Part shown: piece by piece, positions 25,457-37,500 of the stretch
How positions within the stretch are numbered: the first letter of the stretch is position 1
How the letters are laid out: each line of letters opens with the position of its first letter
Assembly (NCBI GenBank): GCA_037389465.1
Contig: JAZARR010000144.1
Span: 1 to 64,000 of the forward strand
Reading direction: 5' to 3'
Source of the DNA: Baylisascaris procyonis
Lineage: Eukaryota > Nematoda > Chromadorea > Rhabditida > Ascarididae
DNA: 64,000 bases
The notes under the pieces: generated by a model
Told to the model about the DNA's origin: nothing
The model's database searches: none
The model's input: only the letters and a program-made list of their open reading frames with translations
Made by a program: the position numbers and the translations under genes

Positions 25457-28400
25457 TGTCGAAATTAATGTTGATGGGGGGTACTAATGCGGGGAGTTGG
25501 ATCGGCTAATGGGACGTAGTCGAGTAGGAATGTCGAAGCCTTACGGGGGGAATGCACTGAGGATTCGGTCGGGTGATAGCGTGAAGGCGTGAATGAATGG
25601 ATGAATGGCCCGAATGCCGGAATGCCCGAATGCAAGAATGAATGTGTCGCTATTTACATCTCAATATATGTAGTGAAGTTATCGTCTCGTCATCGTCTGC
25701 TTCTCCGCACGAGATGTCCGGTCCATTAACGGTTTGCTTTGATTTGAATAGTTTCTGCCGCCGTATCGCGTGGGACGATCTGAGTGGATCCATTAGCCTT
25801 CGTTTTTTCGAATTTTGAATATGCAGCGACCGTCACCTTCTTCGCCCCTTTTTTCATTCGATTTGCTGATGCACTCGTCCATCGAGTGCAACACTCCATG
25901 TGACTCGTACCAGTGCATCTGCTTCTACATAGCCTCTTCCTGCCTTCAGACCACATGCTAGCGTCAATAGCAGTGTAGGAGCTCTATGTGGATATTGCAC
26001 AGCAAGCCCATTATTTTGGTCGTTCCTTCGAAATCATTTGTATCGTCCCCGTTGGACCTAAACGTGCCCTCGTCTCAGCTCGTATATTGGTCGTCGTCCT
26101 CGTGATCGTAGGTGGCTGCTTTCAGCCGTTTCGCTTTCGCAGTCCACATTTCCTTATTAGACGCGACTTCTCGGATACCTTGTACTCATTCTTCAAGGAG
26201 CACACTGTGTTTGAGATTGAGCCGGTTACTCTTCATATGTCGGGGATCCTTTGATGTCCGTATTGGATGAGATTTTGAAATAGGGTCATTCAACATCCTG
26301 CCGGCCGTGATGTTGGAATAAATTCTTCGAACTCCAGAACGCATTTCTGGAGGTTCCATCCGCGACGTAATGATTCATTCCTTCTTCGAATGAATTGTTG
26401 ATGAACCTTCGCTTCTAAATGTTAACAGTGGCGAGCGCCACAACCGATGCTTTCAATATTGTCACAATTCTCTCCATGCCTTTTTTCAACTGTCTTTCGT
26501 AAGGAGAGGAAAGACCTGCTCGAGAATTTACGAAAGCGTGACGTCGCTGTGCAGAAAGGAGACGGGCTAACAGCTGTATTTTGATGGGAACGAAGCACCA
26601 CGTTATCAAATAACTTAGTGCAATGCACATAACGTCTAATGGATTTGAAAACAGGCAGCCACGAAAGCAGACAAAATGTGTACTATGACAGGGCAGAGAA
26701 GAACAGATATATATCACTGAGCTCGATGCATGCGAGGAGAATCGCTGCGTGGTCATTACCACAACATCACGCGAGAGGGTGGTCGCAGCTGTTCGTTCAC
26801 CATAGCCAGAAGGGGATTCACGGATTCAGCATAGCTGAATGAATGCTCGCGGAATTCATGGCTGCAGAAGAAGCTCACAAGCACATTCAGCAGGGCTAAG
26901 CTTTTGAGAACCTTTATTAACGTTTTATTCTGCGCAACTCTGCCTTCCTTAAGCGACTTTCTGCACGGCCCAAGATGCGTTGTTAGCTATTCACGCAACT
27001 TTACCGCACATTTCGGAGAGCTGATTGCTTTCGCCAGCTCTTTGTGTTCAGCTGCACGCCACGCATTCAGATGTTCGATGGTGTATGTGTATACCTGAAG
27101 CACTTCATAAAACTGTCGTGCAGAGGGCGATGAGGTATGATTTCTATGTTCCTGAGTACCATTCTATCTTTTAACTCAAGCTTGAGGGTCACTCATTTCG
27201 GGCAGATCTGACGACAGCGCCTCTGTACCACTGGCAACAGGAAAACGGAGAAAAACAAGTCGCGATTTGTCCCGATTGAGAGATCGTCGTTAAAACCACA
27301 ACTTTATTCTACCATAAAATGAAACGATCAAGAAAACCTTTTCCCCATGAGCTGAAGTTGCTCACTGGTAGGAAATATAAGCAATGTAGAAAATCACCAT
27401 TGCGTGATGGCTGACGATATGAACCCGAAAAACTTTAATTATTCCAAAGGTTTTTAAGAACTTGCGTATTTGAATTCCCCTCCACTGCATGAGAAAGGAG
27501 TAGAAATTAATGAGAGCCAGTGCTTTGACGTACAGAAATTAGAAGAAAGATGAGCATGAATTAGCTCAGGACGTCTGCTGACGTTTCTGAAAACTGAGCT
27601 TCGAAAATCTAGACTCGTTCATTCCAAATGACGTTTGGGAACGCGTCGATCCTCAGCGTTGAAACCAGGCAAGCGCCATAAGGCCCGCTTGTTCAGGAAT
27701 TATAAAAAAGTAATAATATATTCGAGGTACAAGTACAGTCCATAACGACACGATTTACATGTAACTCCCCAAGAAACTGTACTTGCATCCTTAGATTTTT
27801 ATAGTACTGGAACGTACTTGCTAAGAGTACAAATACATCGCGAAAGCATCACATGTCTCGATACGACGGCAAGACTGCGAGCAGGTAGTAGTTCACTTGT
27901 AACGTTGCGCTGGAAATTTGCCGGCTGAAGTTCGATTGATCTGAGTAGCGCTTCCGTGCAGTAGTAAGGTGCTGCAGTTATCTGAATGTCGAAGTTGTTT
28001 CCCAAATATTCCAAGCGGTACAAATATTTTTCTTGCAGATTTCGTACCTTACACGTGCATCAAAAAAATGGACTGGAAAATAATGTGGAAAGGATGAGCC
28101 GAACCTCTTCCTTGAAATCAAAAAGTGACAATTGTAATAAGAAGCTTCTTGAAAACGGCTTGCTATAGCGAGAGAGGTTGCAACTGAAGAACAGACCCGA
28201 AGCAGTAGCTTGACTACTTAGCTGAAATGTATCTTTCCTCCTCGGTAATCACTTACAGCTCGTCAACGCTTGCTGTGATGATTCGAAAGAAATCGATCAG
28301 AACAACTCTTCCAGAGTAGTCTTTCTTTTCACATAATGAAAGCAGTAATAAGGTATGAAATAGAGCTAGTTGAGGAAGCATACCAGAATGGCTGGCACTT

Positions 28401-30893
28401 CATGCATTTTTGCAATGCATCGCAAAAGACACCACTAACTGCAAATACTACCAGAAATAACGCATTAATATATGGAACCAACTGTGTGTGTGAATCCTTA
28501 GCCAAAAAATGCGTTTATGGGCCGCACTGAGTCGGCTGCGGAACAGATCGAATTTGTGGATTTATAATTCAAATCTCAATTACCGAACTCATGTTTATCT
28601 TGGTGTCTGTTATTTGTGGTAACTGTATAGAGCAGATTATACTCGTCAGATTTCACTGTCAGTTTATTGGCTCTCGAGCTGGAACTACCAAAAGGACGGA
28701 AAAATGCATAAATATGCACATCCAGGCAACGTAACGACAATGTTTTGCAGAAGCGCATAATAGGTACCTGAAAGAACAGGACGTTTATGTGACAGTCAAT
28801 TTTGAAGCAATTGCGAGATGGCGGAAGAAAACACAATATGCGTTTTGCGCATCGACTCGTCCTGCATTTTGTCCCACTATGCAAATATTCCTCTTGGAAT
28901 TCCCATTTCTTACATTCAGCCGTTGCTCAAATGCCACTTGTCCGTATATGCTATGGGATTGCATCTCAACGAAAATGCCCAGCCACGCAGACTTTAATTG
29001 CAGCAATGCCGCGCGAAGGATGTTTTCTACATGCAAGTCGGTGGCGGATGCAAGGAAGGAGGGATGACCGAGGCACACGTCCAAATCGCGGATGGAGCAT
29101 GGAAAAAAACTTTTCGATTCTGAATAGGACTTTGAAAAACGGGGGTTTAGCTGCATTTTCAGGTTCAGCATAACTATGTGCTTGGAATGTCTCCACCCGC
29201 TTCACAGAGTTCCTGCGCACTTCATCATTGGTGCGAAGGTGGCATGGCTTAAATATCCATGGCGACCGGAGAAGCCCGTCTAGATTTGTCTAGAGGGCTT
29301 GCAATACCAATGAGTTGCGCAGCTGCCTTGAACTAGATTGCGCCTGATGCGAAAATTATTCAAGAAGTAACTCCTACCCTGTAATTTTGTTCACTGAATT
29401 AAAGGAGGGCGATTATATTGGCCAGGTTTTGGTCCGGCTATCCTCCTCTCCCTTTTCCACCTATCTTTGTTTCTCTCAGTTGTGATAGTTGTACTCTCCA
29501 ATTCACTATTTTGCTTAGTCCCAGCCTCAGCATGGTTTTGAGAATGTAGCATTAGACTGAAAAGATTAGCATAAATAAAATAATGATAAATAAGCAATCA
29601 ATATGATAAAAGTAGACGAGTGGAGGGGTTCGTCCTGCCAGGTAGAGGCGGTTCACCTCTCCTATAAGTGCCGCAATCTCAACGCTCCTCACCACTCGTT
29701 GCTCAGCTGTGGCTGGCGAATCTTTCAGAAAACTAGCAAGGCGGCGCGAAGCAAAGGCGAAATTGAAAAAAACTACCAAATGTTTCGATGTGACCTCTTC
29801 GAAAAAACAGAAACCCGCTAGTACAGACAAAAAATTTCCAGCTGAAAGACAACTGTAGATTTCTAGTTGTAATGACTTTGCACTTTTTCAAAAAATGCCG
29901 AGCGTCCTATCATTCATACTTTAGAATAAACTGCATTGAATCGTCCCAGAGAATCCCATTGAACTGTCCCAAAAGGATGATGGTGAGCTCTCTTTGCTGA
30001 TTCATTTTATTCCACACTGAAACACGGTTTCCACATTTATATTGCTTAGTAAAGCCTCCTTTACTTCGTCTATATTGCATTATAGCTCAGCTGCTTGCAC
30101 TGCTGAAAGTTTGGTTACTTTTCTTAGAGCATATTATTGACGAATGAAATTTCGAGCTTTGCAGTTTCTTCCACAACTGCGCATACTAGTCTTTCAGCTT
30201 GTTTGTTTTTTTTTTCTTTGGTATCGTTTTTACGGCTGGAAGAATGCACCAGCCCATCGTCATTGACACAATAGATGTGACGGTAATTTTTTTACGAATA
30301 TTCTTCGAGGCGAAACGACTTTTATTCTGAGCGGTCCACATTCTACTGCAAATCGTGTGGTGTCCTCTCTTTTCAGTCAATGGTTTTTTCTTCCAACAGC
30401 GAGCATTAGCAATCAGTCTCCGCTCTCGAAATCAGTGGTCTTTTTTTACCAGGAGGTCTGTACAATAAATGCCGTCCATACAAATGAAAAAAATTCTACC
30501 ACAGAAGGAGAAATTCCACCATTTCATTGAAAAATCATCCCCTGGTGAAAAAACCACAATTGGTAACGGGGTCATTCCAATGAAAATTCGGTTGAAACCG
30601 CATGCATCCCAAAAATGTTGCTGACATAGTCTCTACTGTAGCACCAAAAAAAGAGAAAAGTCACAACCGAAGTTCAATCAAGAAAGCCGAAACTTGGTCT
30701 ATTGGTTGCAATCATCAGTTACAAGCAAGATGAACACGCAAGCACCAAAGATTCAAGTGCAGCACATCATCTTAATGCAACGATTAGGTCCATAATTGAG
30801 AACTGTCACAGTAACGCATCCTTTGTTGGACCCAACGCTCATTTTATCCTCCTAGTTTAAACAAACGAGGGAAGTGTTATAGGTATTCGCAGA
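25457..30893. other. Spacer without a recognised gene
   Basis: About 5.4 kb. The first few hundred bases may be the BEL-2 5' LTR: there are AATG-type micro-repeats at 25585-25650 and, on the - strand, a TATATA-like motif near 25670. Small hairpins occur (CTCCAGAA/TTCTGGAG at 26329-26349). A basic 76-codon - strand ORF at 25726-25956 has no recognisable domain. Other ORFs of 60-130 codons (26415-26762, 28785-29171, 28802-29173) overlap on opposite strands and show no family signature. Confidence 0.5.
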
Positions 30894-31198
30894 TTACGGA
30901 CCGAATGCATTCGTTCTAAGCCGTTTCGCTATTTCGACTTTATTAACAGAAAATTTGATCCGGAAGCAACTAAGCAACCTCTTATCGTATAGAACGCTCA
31001 TGAGAGCCCACGAAATGCTCGCAGTGGTAATGTTGTGTTTTTCAATGACAATCGTCGCATGATGCTTCTCCATCTTCTTCGCATTTTGTCTTTGATCGAA
31101 AAAGAGTGGAATGCAGATGACGGGCACTCCTGCTCGTGCACTTTCCGCCATACTATTGACACCACCATGTGATAGAAATGCGCGCATGTTTGGATGAG
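30894..31198 (-). CDS. UGT signature exon (LSHGG)
   Basis: After acceptor CGTTTCAG the exon reads HPNMRAFLSHGGVNS, ARAGVPVICIPLFFDQ and QNAKKMEKHHA. This is the UDP-sugar-binding signature of UGTs, with the conserved His-Gly-Gly and the Asp-Gln pair that contact the sugar. The true exon may end at AAGAG/GTTGCT (30979); otherwise the frame runs through AKRLRTNAF to a TAA at 30894-30896. Confidence 0.85.
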
Positions 31199-32123
31199 CT
31201 GAAACGATGGCAAAACTTAGTGAACTGCAATATCATGATTGATAATTCATAATGTAAGGAAAATCATGCAAACAAATGTTTGTCTTTAGAAATGAAAGGA
31301 ATACGAAGAATCATTTTTACATATCTTTGCGCCAATGGTTGAATTCGGTGGTGCCCCAATTAGCCAGTGTAAGCACCAAAAACTCAAAGACATCGTTCCC
31401 GAGTTATTGCTTAAATTGGATCGAAATGTGAACTTGTGCTCGAAGCTCTGTTCTGAGCCAGCGGCTCGCCAAGTAGTCGGAGGCACACATTGGTTCTGCG
31501 TGGCAAATTTCCAAAAAAAACTTCATCTTTTGTGTCCAATTAGAAGGCCAGTCCAGCATCAGAAGCATTTCTCTTTTGTACTTTCCAGCAAACAATCGCA
31601 AAGTCTCAGCCCTCCTTCTGCTATCTATCCCGGCAATTCATGAAGCTCGTCATGACGTCACGTTCCTCCAAAGCGGAGTTGCAGAAGGAAGGGAACAATG
31701 GTCGTTTGCAAAACTTTGAGCTCGGCAGACAATTTGCCACTGCTGATGGTTGGCACCTATCGAAATGTCTCAGCACGGTGTATGTCTTATGTGGACGAGA
31801 ACTTAGAAATCAGCTTAGGGTGTATTGATATAAATTTGTAGATCACTGAAACGATTATTTTTTGACCAGTGAGAATGATTCTCAGAATGACACTTTTGCT
31901 GTGATGCTGTAGAATCCAGTGAACGAATTTACAAGCCAAATTCAGAGCAGCTGATGATGAATTTCCCAGAGATTTCGATTATATGAGCTGCTGTTATCAT
32001 CACAAAACATATACCGATAATATGACCCGAACTAACAAATACTTGCTGTGACGAATTCACTGATATGAACACAACAACAAAGATCCTCTGCAAGAGATAA
32101 GGCATAATTTGAATTACACTCAC

Positions 32124-32220
32124 CAAGGAGATCCCTTTGTGGGACCCATTTCTTCTTGAAGATGTTTTGTGAGTCATGTCCTAAATCATCATCTTCTTCT
32201 TACTTCCAAATAAAAGTTAT
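32124..32220 (-). pseudogene. UGT exon with WVPQRDLL and an in-frame TAA
   Basis: The exon lies between acceptor CATTTCAG and donor CTTG/GTGAGT. It encodes ITFIWK, then TAA (complement of 32200-32202), then EEDDDLGHDSQ and KKKWVPQRDLL. UGTs have a Tyr after IWK, so a single substitution created the stop. The exon ends in phase 1 and joins the next exon to give DLLAHPN. Confidence 0.8.
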
Positions 32221-32460
32221 CTGAAATGGGTCATTTTATAGATCGCGTCGTTATGTGGGAAATGGCAGTCGAAATAAAAGAGATCAATTAAACATCATTA
32301 GGTAATGCAACAGCTAGGTTATGTACAATACAGTGATTTCCGATGGTCGTTTTCATTTGGTCAACGAGACTCGTGGAACCGATCAACAGTGCACTTCGCC
32401 GACATTGCTTCTCATTTCATATCAATGGTCAAACAGTTCAATGTATTGATTTCCGTTACT

Positions 32461-32517
32461 TCTTTCTTTCCACACCCTTTCTTCCCCTCTCCTTCTCACC
32501 TCCCCTCCCCCGTAACC
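32461..32517. repeat. Polypyrimidine tract
   Basis: About 57 bases almost wholly C/T on the + strand. Similar tracts lie at 42436-42508 and 43031-43088. They are low-complexity sequence that could form triplex DNA. Confidence 0.7.
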
Positions 32518-32952
32518 TTCAATGTTCCTGTAAGCCGTGCGCACAATCACTCGATATTCTTTCTGTTTTAAAAATTATTACTTACCACATGCTGTAAGAG
32601 AATTCCTACAGAATCGCTTGGCTTATGAGGCGCCAACGAATCAGGACAGATATGTGGTACAGAATGAAATGAAGCAGAAATTGGAGGAATAGTTTGAAAC
32701 GATTTATTCAGCTAGGGATGCACGAGGAAGCATGTTCAATCAACGCCCGATTGATGAACTTATGCAAGCAATGAACGTCTCTTTTCCCTCTCCTTGATAA
32801 TAGCTCAAAACGGCAAAATTACAATAACTTATTCTTCAAAATTCTTTCATGGATGATAGAGGTGAATAAATTGAAACGGCCAAAGGCTCGGCGCATTGGA
32901 AGTTCAATCGGTAGCTGTTAAAGAAGGAAAGGGATTTAAAAGAGAAACTAAC

Positions 32953-33109
32953 CTTAGGGAAATTCGGAAAGAGTCCACAAAAGCGTTTTTGATGCTCATC
33001 GGCATTCGGCTGCTCGATACAGTAGAACCCATCGAGACGAGCACAACGGCTTCCATCGCAGATTCCATCAAATTCCAAAATTCCTGAATATCGAGACATC
33101 TGCAATGCT
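32953..33109 (-). pseudogene. UGT exon with VLVSMGS motif and 1-nt deletion
   Basis: An acceptor TTCTTTTAG at 33110 and donor AAG/GTTAGT at 32952 bound a 157-bp exon. One frame gives EFWNLMESAMEA, VVLVSMGSTV and IKNAFVDSFR, the UGT donor-domain start. The last codons (FPK) that must join the next exon are in another frame. The shift lies close to TTTCCGAAT near 32964-32970 and is consistent with loss of one A. Confidence 0.7.
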
Positions 33110-34225
33110 CTAAAAGAAAATTAGCACGAAAAACTTACCACTGAGCAAACAGAGATCGTAACTAGTACGCCTCGTTGCTATGCATGTTATCCTTACCAGT
33201 TTTTTGAAATTCCTCTTTGTTCTTATCAGCTTTACATACTTTCATACGCTTTTGCAACTTCCATTTACAAAACACATCATTCTGAAATTGCGTGTCCGCA
33301 CACGTATTTCCGTGTGTTTCTGTAAGTCCATTCCCCTGCAGCTCCAAGTGGAAGCAGCTGAAGGCAGAGCGCAAAGTTTGGCGGGTAAAGTCGAATAAGA
33401 TCTGCAGAATGCGTTTTAGCTCTCAGGCTGGATTTGCATCGTCCTTGAAAAGAATCGTGGGCATGTAATTTAAAACAAACACTTGCGTGCTTTCGCAACC
33501 GGACATCACGCATTCCATAGTGGTTGGATGGCGAAGCAGCCTGAAACGAATATTGGAGATTCGTGAGAGCATTGAGTTCAGTTGAAATAAATGCCGCTTT
33601 GTGCACCTTCTGTTATTCGTTGCCGCATTATGAAATCGGTTGATGTTATGGGCAGGGATTGCAAAAGCGCACACTGGCCATAATCTTTGTTGACCTTTGC
33701 ACTTGTTTTGGAGCGATACTTGATCGTTTGCGTTTTTCCTGCGAACAAACTGCGAAACTAAGAATGCGTGGTTATGAATATTTACATTCTTGATGGAGAC
33801 ATTAAAAACGGGCGGTGATGGCAGATGAGAAGATTCCCCACGAATTGCAGCCCAAATGCTCCACCGAATAAATTTCATCGCTCTAGAGGTATAGTATACA
33901 CGAAACAAAGCTACTGAACATATTTCTCCGTGAAAGGCACTCATCGTCCAAAAGTGCAGATTGTAGGAAGACACGTCTATCCTGATAGTCCAATGGAGGT
34001 TTAGTAGGAAACATTATGCAAATGACCGGGAGAAAAGAGAATATACAAGTGACAGAATGGGATTTTACAAAAAAACAACTTTCAATTAAGTTTCTTGTGC
34101 ACGACTTTCGAAAAAACACAGATTTCTGGCCAAAGGAGAAGTTTTCCACAGGTCTTGTCCAACGTTCAATTTCGTGATTTTTGGCACTCCACTGCCAATC
34201 TTTGAATACGTCTATTAATAAGGGT

Positions 34226-35324
34226 TATCGCGAGGACACGCGAATGAGTTATGAAGTGCTAGAGATATGGAAAATTGAATCGCGTCTCAACGTGGCTACT
34301 GATGAAATTCACAGATTTGACTTCTTGCCGTAGCGACTGTATCGTTTCAATAAAGTGACGTTGCGGTTCATGTGGAGGCGCAGCGTCGTTACGTTTGTCA
34401 CGATTATTTCATCTTTATTGGTTTACTTTTGAATTTCTATTTTCAGCTTGTTTATCATCATTGGTTGTCAGCAGTATTGATGCTCAGCAATCCTTTTTTC
34501 TATATGATCGCATCTCGTTTGTTAATGCATCAACAGAGAGGTACCTTAGCTATCTCAGGTCGTGTTTTATGATGTTCTTGTATTCGTCTCTTAGTTGTCT
34601 GAGAGTACGTTAAAGGTTTTAATAAATCCAAGTTTGAGGCCCCGGGCGATCGCAGAGGTGGGAAGCATCTCACGAGCCTCGTGGACAAGCTTGAGACAAA
34701 CCAACCAGAAGAGTGGTATACATTGGTTGAGAAAAGAGGGGACGCAAGTGAACGAGCCCTTTTCGAATAAGGCCAGTGTGCTTATTAAGCACAATTATAT
34801 ATCACTCACTGCTAAAGATTTCCAGCATTTCCGAATCCAGCAGAGAAATTGAGGAGCATGAGGAAGGAAATATCAACGGAACAAGAAGACAATCTCATTA
34901 AAAATCCGTGAACTCGCATGCGTTAGGCAGTGGTGATTTATTGTCCTTCAGATAACCTGGTGGTCGGCAGAAACGCAATCGTCCGACACCTCATTTCTTA
35001 TGATAACGCTTGCATTGAACTCCATATGTCAAACCCTGCCATAACTGTTACAGGAGCTTCATTTCTAAAGCAGCTTTATAGTACCCATAGATTATATTGT
35101 TCACGAAGCACAGCCTGCCCCCGAATTCTCTTCGTTTCTTGTAATTGTCGTTGACTATTTGCTGCTTTAATATTCCTGGTGTTGTGAAAGGTTTGTATTG
35201 CTTGTAAGTTTCATCCCAAGTACATCGTAACCCTTAACCCGGTTATTCCTTTTTTCTAATAAACCAGCGATGCTGTTGTTTTTTTTTCTATGGTGTTCAT
35301 ACGCAATTTGGTTTTGTTCACGAA
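34226..35324 (+). repeat. Diverged solo LTR related to BEL-1
   Basis: About 1.1 kb co-linear with the BEL-1 LTR. It starts near TATCGCGAGGACACGCGAATGA. Inside are CCAAGTTTGAGG, a GACAAACCAACCAGAAG block, AACGAGCCC, GTCCGACACCTCATTTC and an AATAAACC poly(A) signal. It ends GTTTTGTTCACGA. No internal BEL sequence adjoins it and no clear target duplication remains. It lies between UGT exons. Confidence 0.85.
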
Positions 35325-36275
35325 AACGATAACGAACTGGAATTTAACAAATTACCTTCTCAATGCAATCGCAATCTTCTGCAAAACGCAAAAGAAAGAT
35401 AAATAAACGAAAACGTGACATGTGCAGGAATACAACCTCATTCAGTGGCTGTGGTTTCCTGACACCGATGTCGCCAACATGGACGAGCTTACGATTGATC
35501 GGCCGAGGAAACTCGATAAATTCATTCGTGTTCGCGAGTAGAAACGTTGATTGTACCGCAACATCCTAAATTCAGGTGAAGATAGGAACAGTTCAGTAGC
35601 TAAATAGGTTATACAATCCGCTCGGAAAGGATCGTTTCCCGAGGACTCCTACGAGCGCTGATTTTGCTTGCAAACCCAAAACATCTTTCCGTATAGCTAG
35701 ATTATAAAGTGTCTCAGAAATGCGTACATTTAATCTCTATTCAGTATATATTTAAAAACTTGTGGTGAAAATACTGCAAACTCTGTCTGTATTGCGTTAC
35801 AGTAAATCACGAGAGAAAATTTCTGAGTGCAAGTTGTGCAGTATGACAGTTAAAGGTAAGCGGAATTTTCTCATGTGAATAGCCGCGAAGTGTAGAAGAT
35901 GACAGTTCATCGACAGTTATGAGAGGTTCAAAAATGAGATGAATTCTTTCATTTTTTACGTCTATATAATTGCCTCGAAATACGTTGGGACACACCGAAA
36001 ACCATTTATTATTGTCCGAAGAAAAATGGCTTGGACTCCCTGACTTAGATCAGTAATGTCTGAACAGCCTGATGACTCCCATGCCGAAGCATTCCTGACT
36101 CAGACCATTCCTGCTCATACTGCTCAAGAGTCTAGTAAGATTGTGTGCTTTAATCTCGAACGCCTTGCTCGCGTGGTGTCAGAACTCTGAGTCCAGGTAG
36201 CGCTTTCGACTCAGAAGCTTAAGCGAGAATCCCGTAACAACGCTGTCTTATTTGGGAGTTACATGTATTCATTTC

Positions 36276-36497
36276 ATTTGCACGACGTGCGCATAAATGA
36301 GGGATTATCGAACGGAATGCCTAATGCAGGAACCAAAGCATAAGCGCGGTCGATACTCGGACCGAAATATTTCTTGAGGAGTTGCACAGTGGTCGGCATC
36401 GATACCGTCTCGGCAAAACTGTTGATAAGGATAAGGCCGATGATGTTATATACTCGCTCCCAGAAGCCCATCACATCCGTGTTTCTTGAAAAGGTTA
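36276..36497 (-). CDS. UGT middle exon (MGFWERVYN)
   Basis: After acceptor GGTTTCAG the frame reads into NTDVMGFWERVYNIIG and QLLKKYFG. These match the conserved UGT segment where a short membrane-associating helix follows the acceptor-binding region. The frame runs to a stop at 36274-36276; the true donor is probably earlier and could not be fixed. Confidence 0.6.
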
Positions 36498-37339
36498 CTG
36501 AAACCGTTTAAATGTCAAGAAGCAGGTAAATAAATGAAGAAAATCTTCAATAGTGATGGGAAAAATTTTTCACAAAACAGAAGCGGCAAGAAGAATTATT
36601 CTGCTGGTTGTTCACAACTTTCAAGTAAACTTTTTTGGGGGAAACAATAAAGGTTTATTCATGAGCTGCTTAAGGCTTAAGGATCTTTTTCTCAGTGATG
36701 CATGCACATCAGCTCCAGAAATTATTACCGCATGTAATACCACAGGTATACGTCGCCCAAGTGCAATGAGGAACACTTTATCTTGCTGTTGCATCGCTAT
36801 ATTCACAAAAATCTACTAAAGTTTACTTAACTTAGAACTTTCTCGTGGGATCACCGCGACAGCAGGTAGTGTATCGCGAATATTCGGAAAAGCGTTAAAT
36901 CTATTTACGATGTCGATGCAGCTGGCGAACCGGAAACGTCGCTCAAAGAGGGCATCGTGACTGGCATAAGAGGAGCAAATCACAACGAATACACCGACTA
37001 TCGCTCGATGCTACTACATTCACAGCGAGCAACCATGAATAGCACCAGATGCGCCACACATGACGCCCTTAACCATCATGCCTCTCGCAAGCTTAAGTCG
37101 CTCATTCGACTCGCCCTGTACCCGGCAGTGAAGCTGTTCTTACATATTTGGACCGAATTCTTCACTTAGCTCTTAGGTCATGTATTTGTTCAGCTAATCT
37201 TTTTATAAAGATGTTTGTACAATTTGTGTCATGATACGCCTCCATACCTACAATATCTCCACTCCAGATATTGGATTTTGCTGGGAATGCTTGAGGTCCC
37301 AGTGATTCACTATATCACGTTTATCTGTTCTGTCGTATA

Positions 37340-37500
37340 TCGCTTCATTGTTTACTCGTATACCAGGTCTAATTACCCAAGTTTGAGACCCGATGGGTGG
37401 CGAGCCCGCAGTAGCATGCTATCAAACTTGGGACGGAAAATGGTGGCCGAACAAAAAAGGGGCAAAAGCGAACGAGCCCACGATCAGGCCTGTTTAGAAT
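37340..37500 (+). repeat. Partial BEL-1-type LTR
   Basis: Contains TTACCCAAGTTTGAG, TCAAACTTGGGACGG, GGGGCAAAAGCGAACGAGCCC and AGGCCTGTTT in the order found in the BEL-1 LTR. Flanks are unrecognisable. The 11-bp inverted repeat (37376-37386 with 37422-37432) is perfect although the enclosed loop has diverged. Confidence 0.75.

Noticed and set aside
28785..29173. Two 120-130-codon ORFs on opposite strands
   Set aside because: They overlap each other almost completely and neither shows a recognisable domain or splice context.
30186..30380. Possible UGT C-terminal membrane anchor (weakly hydrophobic stretch followed by a KKKK-containing tail)
   Set aside because: The hydrophobic part is short, no splice link to the signature exon is visible, and the Lys tail comes from a poly-T run.
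31286..31601. Overlapping - strand ORFs (66 and 65 codons) upstream of the UGT signature exon
   Set aside because: They fall inside the intron defined by the phase-matched junction 32124/31198 and contain no UGT motif.
33423..33974. 183-codon - strand ORF between UGT exons
   Set aside because: No UGT motif or other family feature; its composition resembles translated spacer.
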